From contig CAKOGP040002313.1 of the NCBI GenBank assembly GCA_933822405.4, positions 1 to 64,000 on the forward strand: a stretch of 64,000 nucleotides of DNA, given 5' to 3'. The notes beneath the pieces were generated by a model, which was not told the DNA's origin, did not search any database, and saw only the letters and a list, made by a program, of their open reading frames with translations. This document shows positions 29,619-38,968 of the stretch, in pieces (positions within the stretch are counted from its first letter, which is position 1; every line of letters starts with the position of its first letter). This DNA comes from Cylindrotheca closterium (lineage: Eukaryota; Bacillariophyta; Bacillariophyceae; Bacillariales; Bacillariaceae). Position numbers and translations under genes: made by a program.

Positions 29619-32600
29619 ATGCCAAAGAAACACAAACCCTCAGCGGCGGTCATTCAATGGTGTTCGGATGAACTTCATGATTTGATGGGATTTACCGACT
29701 CGGCTCTGGCCAATTACTTGGCACACGTTGCCTCGTCGGCCAAATCTGTGAGGGATATTCAAACCGTCTTGGAGCAAGGCGACATCCAAGCATCCCAGGA
29801 CAAACAATTGCGGTTTTGCAAGGACTTGTATGCCAAGTGCAGTCGGAGTAGTAGCAGTCTGCCAGCCGCTTCTAAGAGCAGGAGTATAAGTAGCACTACT
29901 ACTGCTACTACTACTGCTACTACCAAATTAACCAATGCGGATTGGGTTCGAAAGGCGAGCCAATACGACTTGGTCGACGATGACGACGATGATGATTTGG
30001 ACACTACCAAAAAGCAAAAAAAGAGCAAAAAGAAGCGAGAGAGTAGTAAATCGACTACTTCTACTAGCAAGAAGGAACGACTCAAGGAAAAGAAACGTCG
30101 GCGGCGGACCTATGAAAATGATAGTAACGCCAGCAGTAGTAGTGAAGAAGAACGCATGCCACGGGGCAAATCCACGCGTCGCAGCAAGGAGGAATCAACG
30201 TCGGAATCAAAAAAGGATACCTTGACCGAAGCCGAACGGGCCGAATTGGAACGAGAAAAGGATTTGCGAGAGCGGGACGAATTTGTCCAGCGCATGTTGA
30301 ATAAGGACAAGTCCAAAACCAAACAAAAGGTCAAGGAAGGCGAAGACAATACAGATGCGGCTGCAGAATCCAAAGCGGCCGCACAGGAACGAATGGACAA
30401 GGAGCGGCGGTTGGCGAAAGGAGAAACCATTGTGGAAGAAGATGGTACCACACTGACTCTGGAACGATTACGAGAAGAGTCAAGACGACAATACCTCAAG
30501 GCGCGACAGGAACGAGAGGTGACTCTTCTCAAACAATCTTTGGAAGATGAAGAAGAACTCTTTCGAGATCAAAAAATTTCCGAGACTGAAAAAAAGAGGA
30601 TTGAATTGGGCCGGAAAATTATCAAAATGGTGCAAAAGAATGAAAATGAAGAGGAAGAAGACGTGCAAGATGGTTTCTATCGATTGCCAGACGAATACGA
30701 CGAAAATCAAACAAAGAGCAAGCAGAATCAGGCTCTTCTTTCTTCTCGCTACAGGGAGACCAAAGAAGAAAAGTCCGAACAAGAACTCTGGGAGGAATCG
30801 CAAACCCAAAAAGCGGCTGGCCGAAAGAAGAAACCCAAAAAGGATGAGAACGAAAAAGAATACGACCTAGTGTTTGACGATCAAATTGATTTTGTTATGC
30901 AAGAAACTACAAAGGGATACGACAAGCGCGGAAAAGGGAAATTGTCTCCTGAAATAGGAAAAGAACTAGCTGTTGTCAAAAAGGAACAAGAAGCACTCGT
31001 CTTGACCGAACACGAAAAGATTCTGGAGGGGCGCAGGAAGCTGCCAGTGTTTCCCTACCGCGAAGAATTCTTGGCGGCTGTCAAGGATCAACAAATCCTA
31101 GTGCTAGTGGGAGAGACAGGATCGGGAAAAACAACTCAGATACCACAGTACCTACATGAGATTGGATATTCGGAACTTGGCAAGATTGGATGTACACAAC
31201 CTCGACGTGTCGCCGCCATGAGTGTGGCTGCTCGCGTGGCACAAGAAATGGATGTCCGGCTGGGGCACGAAGTTGGGTATTCCATTCGATTTGAAAACTG
31301 CACCAGCAAATCTACATTGATTCAGTACATGACGGACGGTATGTTGCTACGAGAAATCTTGACGGAACCTGACCTTGCGAGTTATAGTTGCATGGTCATT
31401 GATGAAGCTCACGAAAGAACACTTCACAGTGATATTTTGTTTGGACTTGTCAAGGATATTGTCCGATTTCGAAAGGATTTGAAACTGATTATCAGTAGTG
31501 CAACAATGGATGCCGAGAAGTTTTCAAAATACTTTGACGATGCCAGTATCTTTATGATCCCAGGTAGAATGTTCCCAGTCGATATTTTCTACACAAAGTC
31601 ACCAGAAGCTGACTACGTCGATGCAGCAGTTGTGACTTGCTTGCAGATTCATGTTTCACAGCCGCTAAATGGTGATATTCTTGTCTTCTTGACAGGACAA
31701 GAGGAAATTGAGACAGCAAGTGAGATATTGACCCAAAGAACCCGAAATCTTGGTTCTCGCATCAAGGAATTGATGATCTGTCCAGTGTATGCCAACCTGC
31801 CATCCGAACAGCAAGCAAAGATTTTTGAAAAGACCCCCAAAGGCGCTCGAAAAGTGGTGCTGGCAACCAATATCGCAGAAACAAGTCTTACTATCAATGG
31901 TATTTGCTACGTGATTGACACTGGTTTCAACAAGCAGAAATCCTTCAATGCCAAAACAGGAATGGAATCGCTTGTGGTAACACCAGTGAGCCAGGCTGCC
32001 GCTAACCAAAGAGCTGGTAGAGCTGGACGAACCCAACCTGGAAAGTGCTTCCGTCTCTTTACGGCATGGTCGTTTCAACATGAACTCGAACCGAATACCA
32101 TCCCTGAGATTCTCCGAACAAATCTTGGAAATGTTGTGCTGATGCTGAAAAGTCTGGGAATCAACGATCTGCTTCACTTTGATTTCATGGATCGCCCACC
32201 AGCAGATGCCTTGATCCGGGCCCTTGAACAATTGTACGCTCTTGGTGCTTTGAATGACCACGGAGAGTTGACAAAGCTCGGAAGAAGAATGGCAGAATTC
32301 CCATTGGAGCCGATGCTTAGCAAGGCTGTCATTGTTTCTGAGAAGTATGAATGTGTTTCTGAAGTCCTTTCCACAGTCTCGATGCTGTCACTAGGAGCAT
32401 CGGTCTTCTATCGTCCGAAAGACAAGGCGATCCATGCTGACACTGCAAGATTGAATTTCGCACGAGGTGGAGGCGGTGACCACATTTCGTTGCTTCGATG
32501 CTATTCAGAATGGGCGGCGACGGACTACAACAATGGGTGGTGCATTGAGAACTTTGTTCAAGTGAAAAGCATTCGACGGGCTCGGGATATTCGGGAGCAA

Positions 32601-32975
32601 CTTGAAGGGCTGTGCGAACGAGTTGAGATTGACCACAAGGTATCCAAACCAGATGATCTTGATGCTATATTGAAAGCAATTACTGCTGGCTTCTTTTATA
32701 ACGTTGCGCGCCTGGGAAGAACAGGGGATTATCGAACGGTGAAACAGCACAAGACTGTTTTCATTCACCCCAGTAGCGTACTCGCGAAAGAAGAGCAGCC
32801 TCCTCCATGGCTCCTGTATTTTGAATTGGCGTTTACAACTAAGGAATTCATGAGACAAGTGGCACCAATCAAGCCAGAATGGCTAGTTGAAATCGCCCCG
32901 CACTACTATCAGCAAAGTGATGTTGAAGATTCCAACACCAAGAAAATGCCCAAGATGCGAAAAAACAGGCGATAA
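29619..32975 (+). CDS. spliceosomal DEAH-box ATPase PRP2/DHX16-like
   Basis: An intronless 1118-residue protein. PRP2/DHX16 remodels the activated spliceosome before the first splicing step. The N-terminal 450 residues are charged, with a PWI-like opening (about 1-85: [28 protein letters not shown]) and long Lys/Glu coiled coils. The RecA core has motif [16 protein letters not shown] (about 497), Ia TQPRRVAA, motif II DEAHER (about 594), motif III SAT, motif [10 protein letters not shown] and motif [10 protein letters not shown] (about 797). The HA2/winged-helix and OB regions follow ([39 protein letters not shown]). Length and the [23 protein letters not shown] segment just before the core fit DHX16 (about 1040 in human) better than PRP22 or PRP16. 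Simple ACT/ACA codon runs make a Ser/Thr tract near residues 85-105. Confidence 0.9.
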   Translation: MPKKHKPSAAVIQWCSDELHDLMGFTDSALANYLAHVASSAKSVRDIQTVLEQGDIQASQDKQLRFCKDLYAKCSRSSSSLPAASKSRSISSTTTATTTATTKLTNADWVRKASQYDLVDDDDDDDLDTTKKQKKSKKKRESSKSTTSTSKKERLKEKKRRRRTYENDSNASSSSEEERMPRGKSTRRSKEESTSESKKDTLTEAERAELEREKDLRERDEFVQRMLNKDKSKTKQKVKEGEDNTDAAAESKAAAQERMDKERRLAKGETIVEEDGTTLTLERLREESRRQYLKARQEREVTLLKQSLEDEEELFRDQKISETEKKRIELGRKIIKMVQKNENEEEEDVQDGFYRLPDEYDENQTKSKQNQALLSSRYRETKEEKSEQELWEESQTQKAAGRKKKPKKDENEKEYDLVFDDQIDFVMQETTKGYDKRGKGKLSPEIGKELAVVKKEQEALVLTEHEKILEGRRKLPVFPYREEFLAAVKDQQILVLVGETGSGKTTQIPQYLHEIGYSELGKIGCTQPRRVAAMSVAARVAQEMDVRLGHEVGYSIRFENCTSKSTLIQYMTDGMLLREILTEPDLASYSCMVIDEAHERTLHSDILFGLVKDIVRFRKDLKLIISSATMDAEKFSKYFDDASIFMIPGRMFPVDIFYTKSPEADYVDAAVVTCLQIHVSQPLNGDILVFLTGQEEIETASEILTQRTRNLGSRIKELMICPVYANLPSEQQAKIFEKTPKGARKVVLATNIAETSLTINGICYVIDTGFNKQKSFNAKTGMESLVVTPVSQAAANQRAGRAGRTQPGKCFRLFTAWSFQHELEPNTIPEILRTNLGNVVLMLKSLGINDLLHFDFMDRPPADALIRALEQLYALGALNDHGELTKLGRRMAEFPLEPMLSKAVIVSEKYECVSEVLSTVSMLSLGASVFYRPKDKAIHADTARLNFARGGGGDHISLLRCYSEWAATDYNNGWCIENFVQVKSIRRARDIREQLEGLCERVEIDHKVSKPDDLDAILKAITAGFFYNVARLGRTGDYRTVKQHKTVFIHPSSVLAKEEQPPPWLLYFELAFTTKEFMRQVAPIKPEWLVEIAPHYYQQSDVEDSNTKKMPKMRKNRR

Positions 32976-33019
32976 ACTAGACCAGTGGACCTTGCACAAC
33001 ATTTGATTCCACTGTAGTC

Positions 33020-33865
33020 TCAAAATCGTTTCTTTGTTCGCTTTCCTTTGCCATCCCGGTACCTAGATTTCTTTTTCGAATTGTTGGGCGTTGTTGGTTG
33101 TGTTCCAGATGAGGAATCTTTCTGTTGCTTATTAGGTTTGGTGACAGGAACTTTGACGTCTTGCAGTTGCAATCTTCGCTTCTTCCGTTGCTTTGGATTG
33201 GGACGTTTTTGCATAGATATAACAGACAACTTTTCGAGCTCGTTTAGCGAGGTTACAAATTTCGCACCTCCAGTTTGTTGGTTCCAAGTACCTTGCATTA
33301 GCCGGATCTTCTGTTTCCCAATACCAACAAACCATAGACTGTTGAACGGTGGTATCTCATGGCCTGTCCCCTCTGGATGGTCGTATTCATATGGAATGGC
33401 GGGTACTACATATGCCACGTCGTCCATACAGCCCTTATCGTTAAGTAGAGTTCGAAAGTAGCTCTTTGCAGCCACATAATTCGGCATCAATAAGAAGAAA
33501 GCTCTGCCCTCCTCCTGAAACTGTTGGATGCAGAATTCGATGCACTTCTCTTTGTGATTTTCCGAGTACGGTGGATTGGTTACTAGCGTATCATGTTCTG
33601 GTACCTCATTCCCCTCAACATCTTTGTAAAAGTCCCGTTTTGCATGGATGGTACGATCAAACCCAAGTTGTCGCAACAGCACAGCAACTCTACCATTGCA
33701 ATAGTATGGATCGTAAATTACATGTTGTTTTCGATTCTGATTCAGTAGGTCCAGAAGCGGCAAAATATCTTCATAAGCACATAATGGTGTTTCAAAATGA
33801 TCATTGTAATCAACTTTGTACTCAAAACATGGTTTCCAAAGCTTACGCTTGTTGGACGTTGACAT
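33020..33865 (-). CDS. NPPY-motif putative SAM-dependent methyltransferase
   Basis: From the first ATG (33865) it encodes 281 residues. The methyltransferase core has YDPYYCNGRVAVLLRQLG in the motif I position and LVTNPPYS as motif IV. Asn-Pro-Pro-Tyr is the catalytic signature of enzymes that methylate exocyclic or side-chain nitrogen (adenine in DNA or RNA, or glutamine). The segment FFLLMPNYVAAKSYF follows. The C-terminal 90 residues are Lys/Arg-rich (QRKKRRLQLQD, KGKRTKKRF), suitable for nucleic-acid binding or nuclear import. An entry motif FETPLCAYEDILPLLD precedes motif I. The substrate is unknown; I do not match it to METTL3, METTL4, METTL5, N6AMT1 or a bacterial-type Dam enzyme. The two Tyr in DPYYCNG differ from the usual D-P-F-x-G of adenine enzymes. 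Confidence 0.7.
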   Translation of the reverse strand: MSTSNKRKLWKPCFEYKVDYNDHFETPLCAYEDILPLLDLLNQNRKQHVIYDPYYCNGRVAVLLRQLGFDRTIHAKRDFYKDVEGNEVPEHDTLVTNPPYSENHKEKCIEFCIQQFQEEGRAFFLLMPNYVAAKSYFRTLLNDKGCMDDVAYVVPAIPYEYDHPEGTGHEIPPFNSLWFVGIGKQKIRLMQGTWNQQTGGAKFVTSLNELEKLSVISMQKRPNPKQRKKRRLQLQDVKVPVTKPNKQQKDSSSGTQPTTPNNSKKKSRYRDGKGKRTKKRF

Positions 33866-34049
33866 TGTCTCTCCAAGAATGGAAATGGGAACTGCCAAAA
33901 GTCGAAATTAAAATGCTATCTGGTCTGTTCATCGCCCGAGAGCAAAGAGATGGGTGAATCATTGAACGGTAGCTAGGCAGGGTAAAGGAGTATAGTACAT
34001 ATTATTAATACTGGTACTGTACAATACCAGGTCCTACGAAAAAAATTAG

Positions 34050-35252
34050 CTAGAATAAGTTTAACGCCTTCTTTGCTTCACTCTGCTTCCATCGTGGCAG
34101 CTTATGAAATTCTTCTTTTGTCATTTTAAAGTTTGCTTCAAACTCTTTCGGAGACAGATACTTTTCACGGTGGGCACCATCAATCCCATCCACACTCTTT
34201 GCCTGGAGTTGCGCAAGCGAATAATAGTTATTCACCTCCAACACGGCACTCTGCTGGTTTACTTTACTAGTAGTTGATGATGATATACTCATGTCATTGC
34301 TCCGTGATTTCAGAGGGATTGATCCACTTTGACTTCCAACAGATTGACCGAATGATCGTTGTTTGCCAAATGATGGCTGCTTCTTCCGCCAATAGCTTTC
34401 ATCTGAAACGGAACCTTGTGGTGTTTTTATCTTCTCTGACGCGACGCCATTTCTGATATTTTCCTCCGATAGGAGTGGTGCACCATTGGAAGCTGGTTGT
34501 ATTTCCATAGGATCTTCTCTGATCCATTCGGTTACACGAGAGTGGGAACTTGTTCGGTTTAAAAAGGGAGCCGGCTTCAATTTCGATTTCATATTTGCTA
34601 TGTGCGAGGAGTCCTTTATTGAACGGGACGAATCGTCAGGGGTTTGCATTTGACCCGATTGCAAAGGAGACACAGGGGTTTGCTTAGGCGGGATCTCCAC
34701 GGCATTTATTTTTTCCACGTCAACGGACGCTTGTATTCGTTCCATTGACGCCTTCTTTCGCACATCGCCCGTAAGACTGCTAGCTGCCGAAGTACCAGCA
34801 GTACTGCGAGCCACCTTTTCTGCCTTTAGCTTGCTATTGTTCCTAGCCAACTCGTCGCGGGCAGCCTGACGGCGAAGCTTTGCCAATGCCTGTTTTCGAT
34901 TCAGATCACTGCTTTGATTTTTACTCTTAAGATTCTCGGCCAGTTTTCTTTGGGTTGCAATTTCCTGCAAAAGTTTTGATCTTGCTTCACTTTTGGGATT
35001 GGACTTCTTATCCATTATGACTTTTGCTGACTCATCGTCGGATTCGTCCTCATCAACCACTTCTTCCTCCATACTTTCGTCATCTTCTGTTATTTCTTCT
35101 TCTTCAACCTCTTCTTCTTCTTCTTCTGATATTTCTTCTTCCACACTTTCATCATCTTCTTCTGAATCTATTATTTCTTCCTCAATGTATGATTCTCCAT
35201 CGCTGCCTTCGTCAGTATCAGCATGTTCAGCATTCTCATGGATTGGCGCCAT
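34050..35252 (-). CDS. acidic disordered protein with C-terminal villin headpiece
   Basis: A 400-residue single-exon protein. The first 80 residues are almost all Glu/Asp/Ser (EEEISEEEEEEVEEEE). A basic helical stretch (about 88-150, LLQEIATQRKLAENL and KQALAKLRRQAA) is probably a coiled coil. A Ser/Lys/Gln-rich linker leads to a villin headpiece occupying the last 60 residues: YYSLAQLQAK, LSPKEFEANFKMTKEEFHKL, then PRWKQSEAKKALNLF. The P-x-WKQ and terminal L-F match the actin-binding headpiece of villin and dematin. No gelsolin domains are present, so it is not villin itself. It probably links actin filaments to a partner held by the acidic tail (inference). The Met at 35252 is the only credible start. 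Confidence 0.82.
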   Translation of the reverse strand: MAPIHENAEHADTDEGSDGESYIEEEIIDSEEDDESVEEEISEEEEEEVEEEEITEDDESMEEEVVDEDESDDESAKVIMDKKSNPKSEARSKLLQEIATQRKLAENLKSKNQSSDLNRKQALAKLRRQAARDELARNNSKLKAEKVARSTAGTSAASSLTGDVRKKASMERIQASVDVEKINAVEIPPKQTPVSPLQSGQMQTPDDSSRSIKDSSHIANMKSKLKPAPFLNRTSSHSRVTEWIREDPMEIQPASNGAPLLSEENIRNGVASEKIKTPQGSVSDESYWRKKQPSFGKQRSFGQSVGSQSGSIPLKSRSNDMSISSSTTSKVNQQSAVLEVNNYYSLAQLQAKSVDGIDGAHREKYLSPKEFEANFKMTKEEFHKLPRWKQSEAKKALNLF

Positions 35253-36072
35253 GATAATAAATTATGAGCCAGAACAGGTTGTGCTCCGCGATGATTGATC
35301 ACTGACACAGGGTCTGGATCATCAGCATTCCTTGCGGGACTATATGGTTATCAAGATATTCGGCGGGTCTTGCGGTACAGTAGGTACTGATCTCTCTGTC
35401 CTGCTTTCTCAAATTCGTGCGTTGTCTCTTCCAATAAAATGCTTCGGTGTTTTGAATCATCTCGATGAAGTCATCAGACATTGTGTATGGTGTTTTTAGT
35501 GTGCAGTGCAGTAGCTGGCTGGCGTGATTGCGCCGGCTCGGAAGATGAGGTGAACATCACCGAAGTCTCACAAAATGGACATGCACGCGGAGGAATCATC
35601 ACCTCAATCATCCTACAATGCACCAGCTCCACAACACGAACATAGCCATTGCGCTTATAAAACTGCCATGTATATACAACTAGCACGCCGATATCAAGAC
35701 TTTCACTCACAGTCAATACATCACCCGGAGTGCCTCGTCCTTTAGAAGATCCTCATGACGCACGGCAGCTAGAGGACTGAGAAGAGACGGATGTGGAACC
35801 TTCCAAATATCATGGATCGTGGAATCAGATAGATAGAAGACACTTTTGACTGCATATATTACTAGTTAGCTGCTATTTAATGCTATTAAAGATCTAATAC
35901 ACAATACTCTTGATTGTCATCTTCTTGACACTCGAGTATTCTCATTTGTCATTCCATCATTTCGTGCTAAAATCCATAGAGTCATCGGGATAATTTACGT
36001 GGAGCAGAGCTTCCCTCCTCTGCTTTGAATGAAATTAACGTTTCATTTTCTTGACAACCATTGTCTGGAATA
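35253..36072. other. 820-bp region without a supported gene
   Basis: Short minus frames (for example around 35474-35716 and 35299-35481) show no domain, repeat or targeting features. The part right of 35253 should contain the headpiece-protein promoter. AT content rises near 35850-35960 (CTATTTAATGCTATTAAAGATC). Confidence 0.45.
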
Positions 36073-36450
36073 CTACACAAATTCCTCTAGATCCTGCTTT
36101 CGGAGTGATTGGCCGGCGATCTGCTTGCCCCATATCTTGACTTCCAATTGAAGTTTCGGATGCTGATCAAGCATGGAAAGAGCAGGCCAATTAGCTTTTT
36201 CACTTTCGAATACTGCGGTGGCAAAATCCACGTTTTCTTTGATCGACCCCTCCTCTGGGTGCAATCATCCGTCCGTTCTTGTTTTTAAGCAAACAAAAAC
36301 CTTACACAGTGTATATCCTTGTTGCACTCTTGCCTCTGATATCGTTCACGCATCCATTCGAGATGCCAAACCGACAAAGTATTGTGCCACAGTGAAGCGG
36401 GTGGCTGCTCCCTGCTCATTGAGAATTGCTTCAACGTCATGCGAAGTCAT
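36073..36450 (-). CDS. possible small spliced gene, model uncertain
   Basis: Two protein-like pieces lie close together. An ATG at 36450 opens MTSHDVEAILNEQGAATRF, VAQYFVGLASRMDA and a stop. Farther down, another frame reads EEGSIKENVDFATAVFESEK and GKQIAGQSLRKQDLEEFV ending at 36073. A short intron between them would make a protein of about 90-100 residues. One in-frame option uses donor G|GTTTGG near 36376 and acceptor CCCAG|AGG near 36254. I recognise no family. A frameshifted remnant is equally possible. Confidence 0.3.
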
Positions 36451-36481
36451 GTTGATTTGTCAGTAAAATTATATGGGATTT

Positions 36482-37648
36482 TCAGCAAGCGAAATGTGGA
36501 GGAGCTTCCGTCGGGGAAAAATATTCAGATACAGCAATTCTGGACTTGCACACTCCAGAGAAGAAAAAAATGCCTTCTTCTTTATCTTGGTAACCATTTG
36601 GGAGGACCTCCAAATCAAGATGTTTGCCTTCATTGTCCTTCTCAGAAAGAATTCGATTATCCAGTTTCTGATTCATTGGGAATAGAAGGTAGTAATAGGA
36701 CCACTGTAGTTCTGGGTCTTCTTCAACTCTTAACTTGGTTGCAAGCAAGGTTTCGTAGGAATCGGGATCTTGCTCATACGTGGTGCTTTTTTTTATCACA
36801 TTGTCAATCATGTTCTTGTATGAATGGGAAAAGGTGGGGACTTTGACAGAAACGATGCTGCCTTTGTAGGGCATGCAAACCATGGGGATGCCATCAGGTA
36901 CCATCTGGATGCACCTCCGTATTTGATCTTTCTCTCCAAGAAACCAGATAGTGTAGCCTTGCACCTTCCTTCCGTTTTTCTTGATGACGCTATTCCATAC
37001 GATCTTGAATGGTGCGGTTCCATAGCAAGTTTGACCCTTTTCAACAAAGATCAGATCCGGACGAAGCGGGGATGAGCCGTTGAAGTGTGCCCGAAAATTG
37101 AAGTAAGCTGCGGACACGGTCAATGATGCAGACGAGCCGATGTCAAAGGCACTTCCGTTCGTCTTGTTGATAGCCGTAGTAAAAGAGTCTGGTGCCCAAG
37201 GTCTTTGCTGTGTCATCACTGAGAACGAAGCGGGATAAGTATTCGAAAAAGCCGTTGTAATACAACATCGCTCCATACTGAACTTACATGGTGTCCGAGA
37301 CTCTTCGTTTGTGGAATTTGCAGCCATCACCCGATTCTTTGTACTTTGAGAAGGCTGGATATTGAGCTTCTTCAAAAGAAAATGATACTTCCTGAGATGC
37401 TCGGGTTTTTTGGCATGGTTGTGGAATTGATTCGAAAACCAGTTTCGCTTTCCTGTGTTAGGTCGCCCATAAAATGCAACATCACTGTTGAAGATCTCAA
37501 TTGGGCTTGGAGGTGTGCCAGCTCTCTCAACGTCGTTGAAGAAACGCTGCTTCCAAATTCTCTCCTCATCCGCATCTTTTGGTCCCTGCGCAGTAGGTGG
37601 GAGGTTTGGTGTCCCGCCGACAAAGGAGACTCCAGAATGGGTAACCAT
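36482..37648 (-). CDS. conserved-looking hypothetical protein
   Basis: The first ATG (37648) gives 388 residues in one exon; the open frame continues 25 codons upstream without another ATG. I do not recognise a family. The protein is soluble-looking, with mixed alpha/beta composition and no signal peptide or helix. It has an N-terminal acidic helix (KDADEERIWKQRFFNDVER), a central beta-rich part (FDIGSSASLTVSAAYFNFRA, YGTAPFKIVWNSVI), a GYTIWFLGEKDQIRRCIQMV segment and a Cys-containing tail. The frame is clean and codon use resembles neighbours, so a real gene is likely. Its promoter would be shared with the divergent CCDC137-like gene. Confidence 0.6.
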   Translation of the reverse strand: MVTHSGVSFVGGTPNLPPTAQGPKDADEERIWKQRFFNDVERAGTPPSPIEIFNSDVAFYGRPNTGKRNWFSNQFHNHAKKPEHLRKYHFLLKKLNIQPSQSTKNRVMAANSTNEESRTPCKFSMERCCITTAFSNTYPASFSVMTQQRPWAPDSFTTAINKTNGSAFDIGSSASLTVSAAYFNFRAHFNGSSPLRPDLIFVEKGQTCYGTAPFKIVWNSVIKKNGRKVQGYTIWFLGEKDQIRRCIQMVPDGIPMVCMPYKGSIVSVKVPTFSHSYKNMIDNVIKKSTTYEQDPDSYETLLATKLRVEEDPELQWSYYYLLFPMNQKLDNRILSEKDNEGKHLDLEVLPNGYQDKEEGIFFFSGVCKSRIAVSEYFSPTEAPPHFAC

Positions 37649-38039
37649 GGCTGTTGTTGTTGCCGCTTCAAGGCTTGTTGAACCAAAGTTTGTACTCGCA
37701 CAGATTGTGAGCTGAGCCAACAAAAGAAAAAGCTGCTATTGTTGTTGCATCATGTTCCCCCGGAAGTCTCGTGTGTTTTGAAAAGGAAACGGTCGCAGTG
37801 TGGAAGTGCGAAACACACAAAAGTCTGAAAAGCACATGGCAACGTTCATGACAACGGCCTGAGATTTCAAATTTCAAGTTTCTTTTCGCGCAATGGTCTG
37901 TCTGTCACGACGTATATTCATCCAAGCAACAAATAAGGTTGACCGCAAGACGATGGCTAGAGAGTGACCACCAACCTCAACCTGAAACGAAGATAAACAG
38001 AAAGGAAGCATACTTTTAATTAGTCTATCAATATCTATC
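37649..38039. other. 391-bp divergent promoter region
   Basis: This is the 5' flank of the hypothetical gene (minus) and the CCDC137-like gene (plus). A long minus frame that continues into 38040-38662 is antisense to the latter and not a gene. Confidence 0.45.
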
Positions 38040-38939
38040 ATGGGAAGAGTAGCCAAGTACAAAAAGATCAAATCATTTGATCCATACTCCAAGAAGAATG
38101 GCGGAAGGGTCGATCTTTCCAAAGTCGGTATGTGGGGATTGGGAGAAAGCGGAAGACAACCCAAGAAACGGAGTCGTCGAGCCGAAGTTTTGAGACGGAA
38201 CAAGAAACGAAAAACGAACGAAGCGAACGAAGGATTTGATCTTCCTCCCAGTGAGCGAGATGATGATTTCAGCATGAAGGATTTGGATGGCAGTGTCAAG
38301 AAGCAGAAAGTGGAAACCTTGAGAGCGGCTCCATCCAGCAATACCGAGACCCGAATTATGGTGGGGAGAAATGTGGCAACCATTCCCAAAACAGATGCCG
38401 ACGAAAGAGCAGTAGCAAGAGTCCTTAGGGTGGATAAGCAGAATAGAGAAGTTGAAAAGAAAAAGAGACTGAAAGCGCAAGCGCGTCTCGAAGGAGAAAG
38501 CAAGAGAGCATATGCCCGACGAACAAAGTCAGAGACTCGACAAATTGTGAAACAGAGCACAGTGGTAAAAAATCCCGAGAAAATGCAGAAAAAGAAGGAG
38601 TTCCTTAACAAGAAAAAGAACAAGAACAAATTTAAGCAACAGGAAAGCGACTTTGTCGGCACTGAGGAGGAGATGGAGAAGGATAGGCAACTAGATATGC
38701 CCCCAGAACCCGAAGAAGTTCATTTCACCGAACAAGTAGAGCGACCACCCATGTTCAAGCAGCTACCAAGAGGTGCAAAGGCCAAAGAGAAAAAGAGCAA
38801 AGAGGGTTCAAAACCGGGAATGACAGAAGCCCAAGTGAAAGCAGAGTCTACTGCGATGGAATTGATACGGCGACGAGTACAAGTACAATACGCTTCAATC
38901 AAGGCAAGACGGAAACAAGCTGGAGAGTTTCATTTGTAG
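38040..38939 (+). CDS. CCDC137-like basic nucleolar protein
   Basis: A 299-residue, very Lys/Arg-rich protein without introns. It opens MGRVAKYKKIKSFDPYSKK and carries several nuclear-localisation-like runs (PKKRSRRAEVLRRNKKRK). A long charged helix spans about residues 130-215 (NREVEKKKRLKAQARLEGE). Near the end VHFTEQVERPPMFKQLPRGA and AMELIRRRVQVQYASIKARR resemble the C-terminal block of CCDC137 (a hydrophobic-acidic strand, PP, a basic turn, then an R-x-V-x-x-Y-R-like helix). CCDC137 proteins are nucleolar and chromosome-periphery factors (family knowledge). Composition makes distant matches easy, so I hold the family name loosely; nucleolar location is a better-supported inference. Confidence 0.6.
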   Translation: MGRVAKYKKIKSFDPYSKKNGGRVDLSKVGMWGLGESGRQPKKRSRRAEVLRRNKKRKTNEANEGFDLPPSERDDDFSMKDLDGSVKKQKVETLRAAPSSNTETRIMVGRNVATIPKTDADERAVARVLRVDKQNREVEKKKRLKAQARLEGESKRAYARRTKSETRQIVKQSTVVKNPEKMQKKKEFLNKKKNKNKFKQQESDFVGTEEEMEKDRQLDMPPEPEEVHFTEQVERPPMFKQLPRGAKAKEKKSKEGSKPGMTEAQVKAESTAMELIRRRVQVQYASIKARRKQAGEFHL

Positions 38940-38968
38940 TCAAATAACAATAAGCTTACAATTACAAT

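Noticed and set aside
37874..38662. 263-codon minus frame
   Set aside because: It is antisense to the CCDC137-like gene, whose Lys codons read as Phe/Leu on the other strand. The apparent membrane protein is an artefact.
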